NCBI RefSeq assembly: GCF_012931685.1
Contig: NZ_JABANC010000001.1
Span: 558,001 to 622,000, forward strand
Direction: 5' to 3'
Length of the DNA: 64,000 nucleotides
DNA from: Hanstruepera ponticola
GTDB lineage: Bacteria; Bacteroidota; Bacteroidia; Flavobacteriales; Flavobacteriaceae
Shown here: positions 51,718 through 60,213 of the stretch, one piece after another
Layout: the number at the start of each line of letters is the position of its first letter
How positions within the stretch are numbered: the stretch's first letter is position 1
Position numbers and translations under genes: made by a program
Notes under the pieces: model-generated
The model's database searches: none
What the model saw: only the letters and a program-made list of their open reading frames with translations
What the model was told of the DNA's origin: nothing

Positions 51718-53538
51718 ATGAGTGATAAAAAACATATAGACAGAATTTTTCAAGAGAAACTCAAGGATTTTGAGGTGTCTCCAAATCCTGAACTTTGGGG
51801 GAAAATTCAGAATGAATTAAATCTTGAAAAAGAAGAACCAAAAAAAGTAATTCCTATTTGGATGCGTATAGCAAGTATTGCTGCGCTTTTGGCCATATTA
51901 ATTACTATTGGAAGTTTTGTGTTTGATGGTGGGTCCAATAACCTAACTCCCGATTCAAATACTGTTGATACTAATGCGGATAGTAATAATCCTATTATTG
52001 ATGAATTGGATAATAATCCGTTAAATAATAATACTGAAAACAAAGTCGCCAATGATGATCAGATTAATGAACCTAACAACGCATCATTAGAAAATACAAG
52101 TGAACAAGGTAGTTCTCATGTTGTTTTATCCGAAACTGAGAATAAGCCAAAGTCACAAAGCGAAATGGTTTCTTCACCATCAAACTTTAGTTCAAATAAT
52201 AATGATATTGCTGAATCAAATAAGTCTGAAAAAGAACCGTCTGATTATAACAATATCGAAAAACAAAACTTATCTAATTCCAAATCATCAAGGTTAAACA
52301 AAGATAATTTCACTAATAGTATTGAATCTAGTGTTGCTCAAACTGATACATCAAATTCGGATAAGCTAGATGATAATTCAAACGGAATGGATAACAAAAA
52401 TGATTCTTCAAGCAAAGAATCTTCAAACAAAAAGTCCAAATTATCCAATTCGCTTATTAACACTGAAAGCCAAGCAACTCAAGTTACTGATAATTTGAAT
52501 AATAATGCCTCCAAATCTACCGATAAACCATTACATAAAAATAATGTTTCTTCAAACACAAGTGTAGCTAATTCAACAGTTTCACCATCTAATTCCAATG
52601 CTGAAATAGACAAACAAGCGGTTGATAATGCACTAGGTATTGAAAAAACTCAAGAAGCTGTCGCACTCAATGCTATGAAAGGCGACACACCTCATAATGA
52701 AAAAGAAAAAGAGGTAAATCAAAAAGTTGGTGATTCGCTTGCAACTAGCGAATCGCCTTCTATTGAGGAAGAAATTGCTCAAGCAGAAAACATTAATGAA
52801 AAAGAAGAAGAAGAAGAAAAACTAGTAAACAGGTGGCAAGTTGCAGCTAGTGTTGCCCCTGTTTACTATAATTCGCTTGGTAATGGATCGCATATTGATG
52901 ATCAATTTGTTTCCAATTCAAAAAGTGGTGAGGTAAACATGAGTTATGGTGTAAATGTTAGCTATGCCTTAAGTAAAAAACTTTCTGTGAGATCTGGAGT
53001 AAATTCTCTTAACTTAAGTTATGATACAGACAATGTTATTTTATATGAAACACCTAGTGGGAATAATGGCACGCCTATAAACCCTTTAAGGAACATCAAT
53101 TTAGCACCTCAGAGTCAATCCCTAAATGCGTTTAGCGCTGATAATCTTGGTGTTCAACAAATTAATGACGTATTATATAATGCTGCCATTAGCCAACGCT
53201 TAAGCTACTATGAAGTACCTGTAGAACTAGAATACAAATTAGTTAATAATCGTTTTGGATTGAATGTTATTGGTGGTGTAAGTACTTTCTTTTTAGATGG
53301 TAATGAAGTCTATTCTGAATTTGAAGAATATAACACATACATAGGTGAAGCCAATAATATAAATAATGTAAGTTTCAGTACCAATTTAGGTATTGGTATT
53401 AATTATAAATTCACAGAATCGTTTAAGTTTAATTTTGAGCCAACCTTTAAATATCAATTAAACGGTTTTGAAAATACATCTGGTAACTTTAGACCTTATA
53501 TCATAGGAGTATATACAGGGTTTAGTTACAAATTTTAG
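51718..53538 (+). CDS. Anti-sigma-like head fused to an outer-membrane beta-barrel
   Basis: This 606-residue protein has four parts. Residues 1-42 are soluble and charged ('IFQEKLKDFEVSPNPELWGKI'). One membrane helix spans about 44-68 ('IPIWMRIASIAALLAILITI'). A linker of about 300 residues is rich in Ser, Asn, Asp, Lys and Glu with almost no hydrophobics. A beta-barrel domain covers about 371-606 ('RWQVAASVAPVYYNS', 'GVNVSYALSKKLSVRSGV', final 'YIIGVYTGFSYKF' ending in Phe). It starts two bases after the sigma gene. The head would hold the sigma factor at the inner membrane while the barrel sits in the outer membrane; this is inference. No zinc anti-sigma HxxxCxxC motif is present. Confidence 0.75.
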   Translation: MSDKKHIDRIFQEKLKDFEVSPNPELWGKIQNELNLEKEEPKKVIPIWMRIASIAALLAILITIGSFVFDGGSNNLTPDSNTVDTNADSNNPIIDELDNNPLNNNTENKVANDDQINEPNNASLENTSEQGSSHVVLSETENKPKSQSEMVSSPSNFSSNNNDIAESNKSEKEPSDYNNIEKQNLSNSKSSRLNKDNFTNSIESSVAQTDTSNSDKLDDNSNGMDNKNDSSSKESSNKKSKLSNSLINTESQATQVTDNLNNNASKSTDKPLHKNNVSSNTSVANSTVSPSNSNAEIDKQAVDNALGIEKTQEAVALNAMKGDTPHNEKEKEVNQKVGDSLATSESPSIEEEIAQAENINEKEEEEEKLVNRWQVAASVAPVYYNSLGNGSHIDDQFVSNSKSGEVNMSYGVNVSYALSKKLSVRSGVNSLNLSYDTDNVILYETPSGNNGTPINPLRNINLAPQSQSLNAFSADNLGVQQINDVLYNAAISQRLSYYEVPVELEYKLVNNRFGLNVIGGVSTFFLDGNEVYSEFEEYNTYIGEANNINNVSFSTNLGIGINYKFTESFKFNFEPTFKYQLNGFENTSGNFRPYIIGVYTGFSYKF

Positions 53539-53597
53539 TTTTTTAGTTGGTTAGATTGGTTGTTTTTTCAACATCTTTGAAAAAGCAATGATGAACG

Positions 53598-53630
53598 AAA
53601 AACTGCTCTGTGCCAAGAGCAGTTTTTTTT
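53598..53630 (+). terminator. Terminator of the ECF-sigma operon
   Basis: AAAAACTGCTCT pairs perfectly with AGAGCAGTTTTT across a six-base loop, followed by more Ts. It lies just before the convergent acyltransferase gene and may also help end that transcript. Confidence 0.9.
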
Positions 53631-54367
53631 TATTTTGTTCGATTCTGTAATGTTTCAAGTATGACAGATCGCGCCTTCTGGTTTAAGTCTTTAGTATTCT
53701 CAATTTTTAAACCTTCTGTGTTAATGAATTTATGTCCTTTTACTCGCATTAAACCCGGACTTCCACTAAAGAAGGTATAACTAAAACGCTTTTTGTTATC
53801 AAGGAAAACAAATGGTACAATAGGTATTTGATGATTTATTGCTAATCTAAATGCACCGTCTTTAAAATCATCAAGTATTACAGATTCATCAGGCACACCA
53901 CCTTCAGGAAAAATACAAATACTTAAGCCTTGTTTAAGTCTTCTTTGTGCTCTTAAAAAAACAGCCTTTCTACTTTTTTCAGAACTTCTATCAACTAATA
54001 TACATGTACGTTTATAAAAAAATCCAAATAGCGGAATTTTTGCTAACTCCTTTTTCCCTACAAACACGAAAGGATTTTTTGAAGCCACCAACATAAGCAT
54101 GATATCTGCCATTGAGGTATGATTAGCAATATACATATAGCTGGCATTCCTTTCAGGTTTTTGATCAAGGTCAATTTTAACTCTAAAACCCATACCTATT
54201 AGTATAAAATAAGCCCAAACCCTTGCAATTTTGAAAAAAAACGGATACCAAGATTCTTTTAAAATGGAGATAAGTAGTACTGGTAATAGAAGCACTATTG
54301 GTATTGCAACCAAAATATAAAACCAAATACGATATAAAATCCAAAATAGATACTTGAATATAATCAT
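53630..54367 (-). CDS. Lysophospholipid acyltransferase (PlsC family)
   Basis: This 245-residue membrane acyltransferase has two N-terminal hydrophobic segments (residues 8-40), the NHx4D motif 'NHTSMAD' (about 80-86) and 'FPEGGVPDES' (about 153) in place of the usual FPEGTRS. That replacement, with glycine-valine after EGG, marks a different subgroup from the protein at 3609-4346. I chose the ATG at 54367; a TTG three codons upstream is the other option. It is monocistronic and divergent from trpS. The lysolipid used is not known. Confidence 0.86.
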   Translation of the reverse strand: MIIFKYLFWILYRIWFYILVAIPIVLLLPVLLISILKESWYPFFFKIARVWAYFILIGMGFRVKIDLDQKPERNASYMYIANHTSMADIMLMLVASKNPFVFVGKKELAKIPLFGFFYKRTCILVDRSSEKSRKAVFLRAQRRLKQGLSICIFPEGGVPDESVILDDFKDGAFRLAINHQIPIVPFVFLDNKKRFSYTFFSGSPGLMRVKGHKFINTEGLKIENTKDLNQKARSVILETLQNRTK

Positions 54368-54391
54368 AGGTTTCAAAACTACTTAAATAAA

Positions 54392-54422
54392 TTGAGCTAT
54401 TATACTAAAAAAATTACCTTTG
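54392..54422 (+). promoter_or_regulatory. Promoter of trpS
   Basis: TTG (54392-54394), a 20-base spacer and TACCTTTG (54415-54422) match the flavobacterial consensus exactly, 39 bases before the ATG. Confidence 0.7.
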
Positions 54423-54461
54423 CTTTTAGTTTAATTAAAAAGATTCCCGTTTAAGTGGGAA

Positions 54462-55436
54462 ATGAATATGGCTAGAATTTTAACAGGAATACAAAGTACA
54501 GGTACACCACATTTAGGAAATATTTTAGGTGCCATAATGCCAGCTATTGAAATGGCAAATAATCCTAAAAACGACTCATTTCTATTTATCGCTAATTTAC
54601 ACACACTTACACAAATAAAGAATGCTGAAGAGTTAAGGCACAACACTTACTCTGTAGCAGCAACATGGTTGGCTTTTGGATTGGATATTGAAAAAACGGT
54701 GTTTTACAGACAAAGTGATATTCCTCAAGTAACTGAATTATCATGGTATTTAAGCTGCTTTTTTCCTTACCAGCGATTAACATTAGCTCATGGTTTTAAG
54801 GATAAAGCTGATAGATTGGAAGACGTCAATGCTGGATTGTTTACGTATCCCATGCTTATGGCTGCAGATATTTTATTGTACGATGCCAATATTATTCCTG
54901 TTGGTAAAGACCAATTGCAACATATTGAAATGACTCGGGATGTGGCCTCACGTTTTCACGCGAAAATGGGTGAAACTTTTGTGTTGCCTGAAGGTAAAAT
55001 ACAAGAAAACACCATGCTTATTCCGGGAACCGATGGCGAGAAAATGAGCAAAAGCCGTGGAAATATTATTAACATTTTTCTAGATGATAAAAAGCTGCGT
55101 AAGCAAATTATGTCAATAAAAACCGACAGCACACCATTGGAAGATCCTAAAGATTGGAAAACCTGTAACTGTTTTGCATTGTACAGTATTCTAGCTTCTG
55201 ATGATGCGGTTTCTCAAATGAAAACTAATTACGAAGCTGGTGGTTATGGTTATGGCCATGCCAAACAAGCGCTTTTTGAGTCGATTGTTGATAAATTTGC
55301 AGAACCACGTAAACGATACAATCATTACATGGCTAATATTAATGAAATTGATGACGCCTTAAAAGTTGGAGCAGAAAAGGCCAAACTTGTGGCAAATGAT
55401 GTATTAAACCGTGTTCGGGAAAAGGCTGGGTATTAA
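54462..55436 (+). CDS. trpS: Tryptophanyl-tRNA synthetase
   Basis: This 324-residue class I synthetase charges tRNA-Trp. The HIGH-like motif is 'TPHLGNILGA' (about residues 15-24) and the KMSKS loop is 'DGEKMSKSRGNI' (about 190-202). Length is normal. An ATG two codons into the reading frame (54468) is an alternative start giving 'MARILTGIQSTG', the common N-terminus. The end overlaps the convergent dprA gene by four bases. Confidence 0.96.
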   Translation: MNMARILTGIQSTGTPHLGNILGAIMPAIEMANNPKNDSFLFIANLHTLTQIKNAEELRHNTYSVAATWLAFGLDIEKTVFYRQSDIPQVTELSWYLSCFFPYQRLTLAHGFKDKADRLEDVNAGLFTYPMLMAADILLYDANIIPVGKDQLQHIEMTRDVASRFHAKMGETFVLPEGKIQENTMLIPGTDGEKMSKSRGNIINIFLDDKKLRKQIMSIKTDSTPLEDPKDWKTCNCFALYSILASDDAVSQMKTNYEAGGYGYGHAKQALFESIVDKFAEPRKRYNHYMANINEIDDALKVGAEKAKLVANDVLNRVREKAGY

Positions 55437-56536
55437 ATAACCTCAAACAGTTTTCCGGGTAAGGGTCTTACAACACCTTTCAATTCCATGTTTAATAAAA
55501 TGCCGGCTACTTTAAAAATGGGCATTTTGCAGTCTAAGGCAATTAAATCCAATTGTTGCTTTTCTTCTGCTTTAAGATAATTATAAATAACTTGTTCTTC
55601 TTCAGTTAGGTCTACAAAAAGTTGTTTTTGAATGGTTGGTTTTTCTTTAGATTCCAATTCCCAATTTAACATATACGGAATATCCAATGGGTTAGATAAA
55701 AGATATGCTTTTTGAAATTTGATTAAATTGTTACAGCCCGTACTTTGCGTATCAGTTACACGACCAGGAACTGCAAATACATCACGATTATAGGAATTTG
55801 CAATATCTGCTGTTACCAAACTACCGCCTTTTTCAGCTGATTCTATAACTATGGTAGCTTCACTTAAACCTGCTATAATGCGATTTCGTTTTAAAAAATT
55901 ATTCCTATCAAAAGCATCACTACTCCAGAAATCGGTAAAAAACCCACCATGTTTTTCAATGTCAGCAACATATTTTTTATGAATTTTAGGATATACTTGA
56001 TTCAGTCCATGAGCCAAACACCCAATAGTTTGCAAATTATGTTTCAATGCTGCTTTCTGCGCCGTAATATCAGTCCCATAAGCAAAACCAGAAACTATTA
56101 CTGGATTAAAAACTGCTAGTTCTTCAACTAGTTTGTTGCAAAAATCTACACCACTACTGGTTATTTTTCGGGTTCCAACGATGCTAATAACACGCTGATT
56201 TTTCAGATTAATATTTCCGGATTGAAACATCAAAATAGGGCTATCAATACAATGCCTTAATCTTTCAGGATAATCGGTGTCTGCAAAATATAAACAAGTA
56301 ATCTGATTTTCCTGAATGAATTGCAATTCGGTTTCAGCAGCTGTAAAGTGTTCTTTATTAAATAAATCGCCTATTACAACACTGCCAATACCATCAATTT
56401 TTAAAAGGTTTTGTCTTTTTTCTTTAAAAATAGCTTCAGCTGAACCGCAATGATTAATCAGTTTTTTAGCCGTAATATCACCAATATTAGGCACATGTTG
56501 CAAGGCTAAAATGGGTAATAACTGATTTTCTGTCAT
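55433..56536 (-). CDS. dprA: DNA processing protein DprA
   Basis: This 367-residue protein loads RecA onto incoming single-stranded DNA during natural transformation. An N-terminal helix-hairpin-helix region ('LALQHVPNIGDITAKKLI') precedes the Rossmann DprA core ('VISIVGTRKITSSGVDFC', 'VIVSGFAYGTDITAQKAAL', 'TIGCLAHGLNQVYPKIHK', 'RNRIIAGLSEATIVIES'). A C-terminal winged-helix (DprA_WH) ends it. DprA is kept in many non-competent bacteria, so competence is not implied by this gene alone. The 3' end overlaps trpS by four bases. Confidence 0.95.
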   Translation of the reverse strand: MTENQLLPILALQHVPNIGDITAKKLINHCGSAEAIFKEKRQNLLKIDGIGSVVIGDLFNKEHFTAAETELQFIQENQITCLYFADTDYPERLRHCIDSPILMFQSGNINLKNQRVISIVGTRKITSSGVDFCNKLVEELAVFNPVIVSGFAYGTDITAQKAALKHNLQTIGCLAHGLNQVYPKIHKKYVADIEKHGGFFTDFWSSDAFDRNNFLKRNRIIAGLSEATIVIESAEKGGSLVTADIANSYNRDVFAVPGRVTDTQSTGCNNLIKFQKAYLLSNPLDIPYMLNWELESKEKPTIQKQLFVDLTEEEQVIYNYLKAEEKQQLDLIALDCKMPIFKVAGILLNMELKGVVRPLPGKLFEVI

Positions 56537-56606
56537 GATATGTAATTGATTTCTAAACTACAAGAAAAGAAATTTTGAGATGTTAATAAATACTGAAGTG
56601 CAGTTT

Positions 56607-56635
56607 TTGTTCGCTTTCAATTTTTTTTAACTTTG
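56607..56635 (+). promoter_or_regulatory. Promoter of the SPOR-domain protein gene
   Basis: TTG (56607-56609), an 18-base spacer and TAACTTTG (56628-56635) match the consensus. The -7 box ends five bases before the ATG, so the message is leaderless or nearly so. Confidence 0.65.
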
Positions 56636-56640
56636 TTTTT

Positions 56641-57579
56641 ATGCAATTAGAACCTTACATCAGCGATTTATTATACCGTTATGAATGTGTGACTATTCCT
56701 GAATTCGGCTCATTTTTAACGCGTCGAGTTTCTGCTACCATTCACGAATCGACTCATGCCTTTTATCCACCAAAAAAAATGCTGTCATTTAACGAGCAAA
56801 TTCAAAAAAATGACGGCTTGCTAGCACACTATATTGCAGATGTTGAGAAGATTCCTTTTGAAGAAGCTTCAAAGCGTATTCAAAAGCGGGTTAAGTATTT
56901 GAAATCATATTTAATTGAAGGTGAAACTATAGATTTTCATAATATTGGAAGTTTGTCGCTAAACACTGAAGGCAAAATTTTATTTGAACCTTCATATCAT
57001 CTAAATTATTTAACAGATGCCTTCGGGTTATCGCAATTTGCTTCAAAAGACATTACACGAGAAGTTTACAAAGAAGCGGTTGAAGCTATTGAAAAAGTTA
57101 TTCCAATTACCGTTACACCTGAAAAACGCAAAGCACGTCCTTATTTAAAATATGCTGCTGTTGCTCTTATAGCTCTAACAGTTGGTGGTTTGGGTGCCTC
57201 AAAATATTATGTAGATAACATTAATGCACATAATCAATTAGCACAAGAACAAGCAAGTGAGCAATTAGAAAGCAAGATTCAAGAAGCTACTTTTGTTATA
57301 GATAATCCATTACCTGCTGTTACACTCAATGTCACAAAACAATCTGGCAATTATCACATTATTGCTGGTGCTTTTAGAGTTGAAGAGAATAGTGACAAAA
57401 AAGTATCTCAATTAAAAGAACAAGGGTTTAAAGCGCGTAAAATAGGAGTTAATAAATATGGTCTGCACGAAGTTGTATATGCTAGTTATGAAGATCGTTT
57501 GGAAGCTTTAACAGCTTTACGAAACATCAAGCGCACACACAATTCAGATGCTTGGCTTTTGGTTAAGGAGTTAGACTAA
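56641..57579 (+). CDS. HU-like (CCDC81-type) and SPOR domain cell-envelope protein
   Basis: This 312-residue protein has an N-terminal HU/CCDC81-like domain (residues 1-130: 'YISDLLYRYECVTIPEFGSFL', 'FNEQIQKNDGLLAHYI'), one membrane helix (about 175-195, 'YLKYAAVALIALTVGGLGA') and a C-terminal SPOR domain ('NYHIIAGAFRVEENSDKKVSQLKEQGFKARKI'), which binds denuded peptidoglycan at division sites. The cytosolic HU-like half may bind DNA or a partner protein; this is inference. It is divergent from dprA. Confidence 0.86.
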   Translation: MQLEPYISDLLYRYECVTIPEFGSFLTRRVSATIHESTHAFYPPKKMLSFNEQIQKNDGLLAHYIADVEKIPFEEASKRIQKRVKYLKSYLIEGETIDFHNIGSLSLNTEGKILFEPSYHLNYLTDAFGLSQFASKDITREVYKEAVEAIEKVIPITVTPEKRKARPYLKYAAVALIALTVGGLGASKYYVDNINAHNQLAQEQASEQLESKIQEATFVIDNPLPAVTLNVTKQSGNYHIIAGAFRVEENSDKKVSQLKEQGFKARKIGVNKYGLHEVVYASYEDRLEALTALRNIKRTHNSDAWLLVKELD

Positions 57580-57634
57580 CTCATTATTAGTATTATTATA
57601 ACATAAAAGCTATAATCTTACGCTTTTTTCATCT

Positions 57635-57642
57635 TACCTTTG
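57635..57642 (+). promoter_or_regulatory. Promoter -7 element of the thioesterase gene
   Basis: TACCTTTG matches TAnnTTTG exactly, 21 bases before the ATG at 57664. No TTG is seen at the -33 distance. Confidence 0.5.
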
Positions 57643-57663
57643 CACTCATTAAATTTATTGATA

Positions 57664-58173
57664 ATGACAGCAAAAACACCTGAACAGACTAAAACCATCA
57701 TGACCGACTTGGTTTTGCCAAGTGAGACGAACCCATTAAATAATTTATTTGGTGGTGAATTATTGGCTAGAATGGATCGTTGTGCCAGTATTGCCGCCAG
57801 ACGTCATAGTCGTCGTATTGTGGTAACCGCATCTGTAAACCATGTGGCTTTTAATCGTTCTGTACCATTGGGAAGTGTGGTGACCGTTGAAGCCAAAGTA
57901 TCGCGTGCTTTTAAAACATCTATGGAAGTGTTTTTGGATGTCTGGATTGAAGACCGAGAATCTGGACAACGCACCAAAGCCAATGAAGCCATTTATACCT
58001 TTGTAGCTGTTGATGAAACAGGTCGTCCTGTTGAAGTTCCAGAAATTACGCCTGAAACCGACTTGGAAAAGGAACGTTTTGCGGCTGCTTTAAGACGTAA
58101 ACAATTAAGTTTGGTTTTAGCTGGTAAAATGAAACCTAATGAAGCTACAGAGTTGAAGGCTTTGTTCGAGTAG
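57664..58173 (+). CDS. Acyl-CoA thioesterase (hotdog fold)
   Basis: This 169-residue enzyme belongs to the YciA/BACH-like hotdog thioesterases: 'LVLPSETNPLNNLFGGELLARMDRCASIAARRHS' holds the conserved N-x-x-G-x-x-F-GG-x-L loop with the catalytic aspartate after it, and 'VNHVAFNRSVPLGSVVTVEAKV' forms the central strand. It hydrolyses acyl-CoA to free acid and CoA. I chose the ATG at 57664 over an upstream TTG at 57640, which lies in the promoter region. Confidence 0.92.
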   Translation: MTAKTPEQTKTIMTDLVLPSETNPLNNLFGGELLARMDRCASIAARRHSRRIVVTASVNHVAFNRSVPLGSVVTVEAKVSRAFKTSMEVFLDVWIEDRESGQRTKANEAIYTFVAVDETGRPVEVPEITPETDLEKERFAAALRRKQLSLVLAGKMKPNEATELKALFE

Positions 58174-58202
58174 TTTTTTGAAACTCCTACTTCACAAAAA
58201 TT

Positions 58203-59429
58203 CTACATTTGATAAATCCATTCTGCTGGATTAACTGTTTTGGTTTCTTTGAAAATGGAGAAGTTTAAAATAGTCTCTCCATTGGAAGGGTTTGTAAATA
58301 CTTGTCCTATAACTTCTTTTGTAGAAACTTTATCCCCTTTTTTTACGTAGATTTTTGCCATATTGGAATAAGCTGTTATGTAGTTACCATGTTGAATTAA
58401 AACTGTTGGGTTTCCGTTTTTAGAAGTTATTATTCGCATAACTTCACCATTAAAAATAGCGCGAACATCAGCGTTTTTTTCTGTAGCAATACGTACACCA
58501 TTACTCTGAATGGTAACTGTTTTAACCACTGGATGCGGTTGTTTACCATAACGCAATTTTACAACACCTTTTTCAACTGGCCATAATAACTTTCCCTTGT
58601 TAGAAACAAAATCTTTAGCCAATGCTTTAGCTTCAGGAGTTAGAGCAAAACTAGTTGATGTACTTGTTGTATTACCAGCTTTTTTATTAGATGCTGCTAT
58701 AGCTTCGCGAATAATCTTTTCAATTTCACGATCAATTTTATCTGCTTCACGTTGTTTGGCACGAATTTGAGCCGTATAATTATTCAAATTTTTATTAATT
58801 GCAGCCATGAGTTCCCGTTGCTGGCTCAACTCTTTTTCAAGTTCCTTTTGAGCCACACGATTTTCATCTATTAGCTTTTGTTTATCTGCTTTTTGTCTTA
58901 ATAAATCCTGATTGGTTTCTTGAAGTTCAGCCGTTTTAGTTTTTATAGCTTCACCCTGTTCTTTTTGATAATTAGTGTATTGATTTAAATACTGAATACG
59001 TTTATAAGCCTGTTTAAAATTGGTGGAGGACAACAAAAACATGACACGGCTTTGCTCGCTTTTACTTTTATAAGAAGTGACTATCATTTTGGCATAATTC
59101 TCTTTGAGAGTTGCCAGTTCATCTCTTAATTCAGTAATTTTATTTTGATTATCATTAATTTCGCGTGTCAATAAATTAGCTTGCTGGTTTGTTACCAAGA
59201 TTAAATTTTTTCGCACGCTTACACGATAATTTAAATCCTCTATTAAGGTAGTTTGCGATTTCTTTTTATTCTTGTCTTTGAATAATAAGTCATTTATTTG
59301 TTTAATTTCATTGCGCAACTCATTGCGCCTTTGTTCCAATTCCTGCTGTTTTTTGCTTTGTGAAAAGCATAGGCTTACTGTCATTAAAAACAGTGTAAAA
59401 AGCAGCGTTATTTTGGTTGAAGGTCGCAT
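58203..59429 (-). CDS. EnvC-like murein hydrolase activator with degenerate LytM domain
   Basis: This 408-residue periplasmic protein has a signal peptide (MRPSTKITLLFTLFLMTVSLCFSQ), a long coiled-coil (about 25-250) and a C-terminal M23/LytM domain (about 290-405). The catalytic residues are missing: the usual H-x-G-x-D is 'SNGVRIA', the usual YAHL is 'YSNM' and the usual HLHFE is 'ILNFSIF'. This matches EnvC and NlpD, which activate amidases rather than cut murein themselves. It is the last gene of a four-gene operon with a two-base gap to the DUF4292 gene. Confidence 0.9.
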   Translation of the reverse strand: MRPSTKITLLFTLFLMTVSLCFSQSKKQQELEQRRNELRNEIKQINDLLFKDKNKKKSQTTLIEDLNYRVSVRKNLILVTNQQANLLTREINDNQNKITELRDELATLKENYAKMIVTSYKSKSEQSRVMFLLSSTNFKQAYKRIQYLNQYTNYQKEQGEAIKTKTAELQETNQDLLRQKADKQKLIDENRVAQKELEKELSQQRELMAAINKNLNNYTAQIRAKQREADKIDREIEKIIREAIAASNKKAGNTTSTSTSFALTPEAKALAKDFVSNKGKLLWPVEKGVVKLRYGKQPHPVVKTVTIQSNGVRIATEKNADVRAIFNGEVMRIITSKNGNPTVLIQHGNYITAYSNMAKIYVKKGDKVSTKEVIGQVFTNPSNGETILNFSIFKETKTVNPAEWIYQM

Positions 59430-59431
59430 AG

Positions 59432-60211
59432 TTAGTTCAGGCTTATTTTATCAAACCCAGAGGGTATTTTGAAAGGATAACGTAAATCTTCATTTAAATT
59501 TATAGACTTAAAAGCCATCTCAATAATGGTTTCTTCACCATCTTCCAAAACTAAAATTTTTAAGTTTTCTGGCAAACTTTGCTTATCTACTTCTTGATAA
59601 TTTAGGTAGTCAATTTCTAAAAATCGCGATGTATCACCTGTTTGTGCCAATTGCTGTGAATCTATTTTAAAATGTGACGGATTTATAATATAAAATAATT
59701 CAAAGAGTCTTAATTGTTCTTTTGGTTGAAATAAATAAGCATTGTTATGAATGGACATATTATAAGTTGACTTATCTAATTCAAACAAAGCATCACCCAA
59801 TAATAAATTTTGAACTTTTTTAAAATCTAATTCAGTACCTAGTAAATCACTTAAGTAGCTAAAATCGCCATCAAAATAGGTGTTGTCCAGTTTATTATAA
59901 AAGCTTACTTTTTCAGGAGTGATTTTGGCACGAATGAGGTTCAAAGCTGAATTAAGCCAAATTACTTGGTCTTTTTGAATTCTCATGGTAATTGTATGTG
60001 ATTGTGACTTATTCTCTTGAGTATAGACAACTTTTACCTTGGATTGAAGTGTCTTGAAATTAGCAGATTTTTTAGCATTGGCTTTTATCACTTCTTTTGA
60101 GGACAAGCCTAAATTGCTTTGTCCGTCTGTAATAGTTTTAGCAGATTTACAACCTGAAACAAGTACTAAAAGCACTCCAAACACAGCAATTATATTAAGT
60201 CTTATGTTCAT
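59432..60211 (-). CDS. DUF4292 lipoprotein
   Basis: This 259-residue lipoprotein has signal MNIRLNIIAVFGVLLVLVSG with lipobox 'VSGC' (Cys near residue 21). The mature part matches DUF4292, a LolA-like or periplasmic beta-rich fold ('SKVKVVYTQENKSQSHTITMRI', 'DQVIWLNSALNLIRAKITPEKV', 'NTYFDGDFSYLSDLLG'). I chose the ATG at 60211 over a TTG two codons upstream. It lies two bases after the TPR gene and two bases before the envC-like gene. A lipid or lipoprotein transport role is inferred from fold only. Confidence 0.85.
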   Translation of the reverse strand: MNIRLNIIAVFGVLLVLVSGCKSAKTITDGQSNLGLSSKEVIKANAKKSANFKTLQSKVKVVYTQENKSQSHTITMRIQKDQVIWLNSALNLIRAKITPEKVSFYNKLDNTYFDGDFSYLSDLLGTELDFKKVQNLLLGDALFELDKSTYNMSIHNNAYLFQPKEQLRLFELFYIINPSHFKIDSQQLAQTGDTSRFLEIDYLNYQEVDKQSLPENLKILVLEDGEETIIEMAFKSINLNEDLRYPFKIPSGFDKISLN

Positions 60212-60213
60212 TG

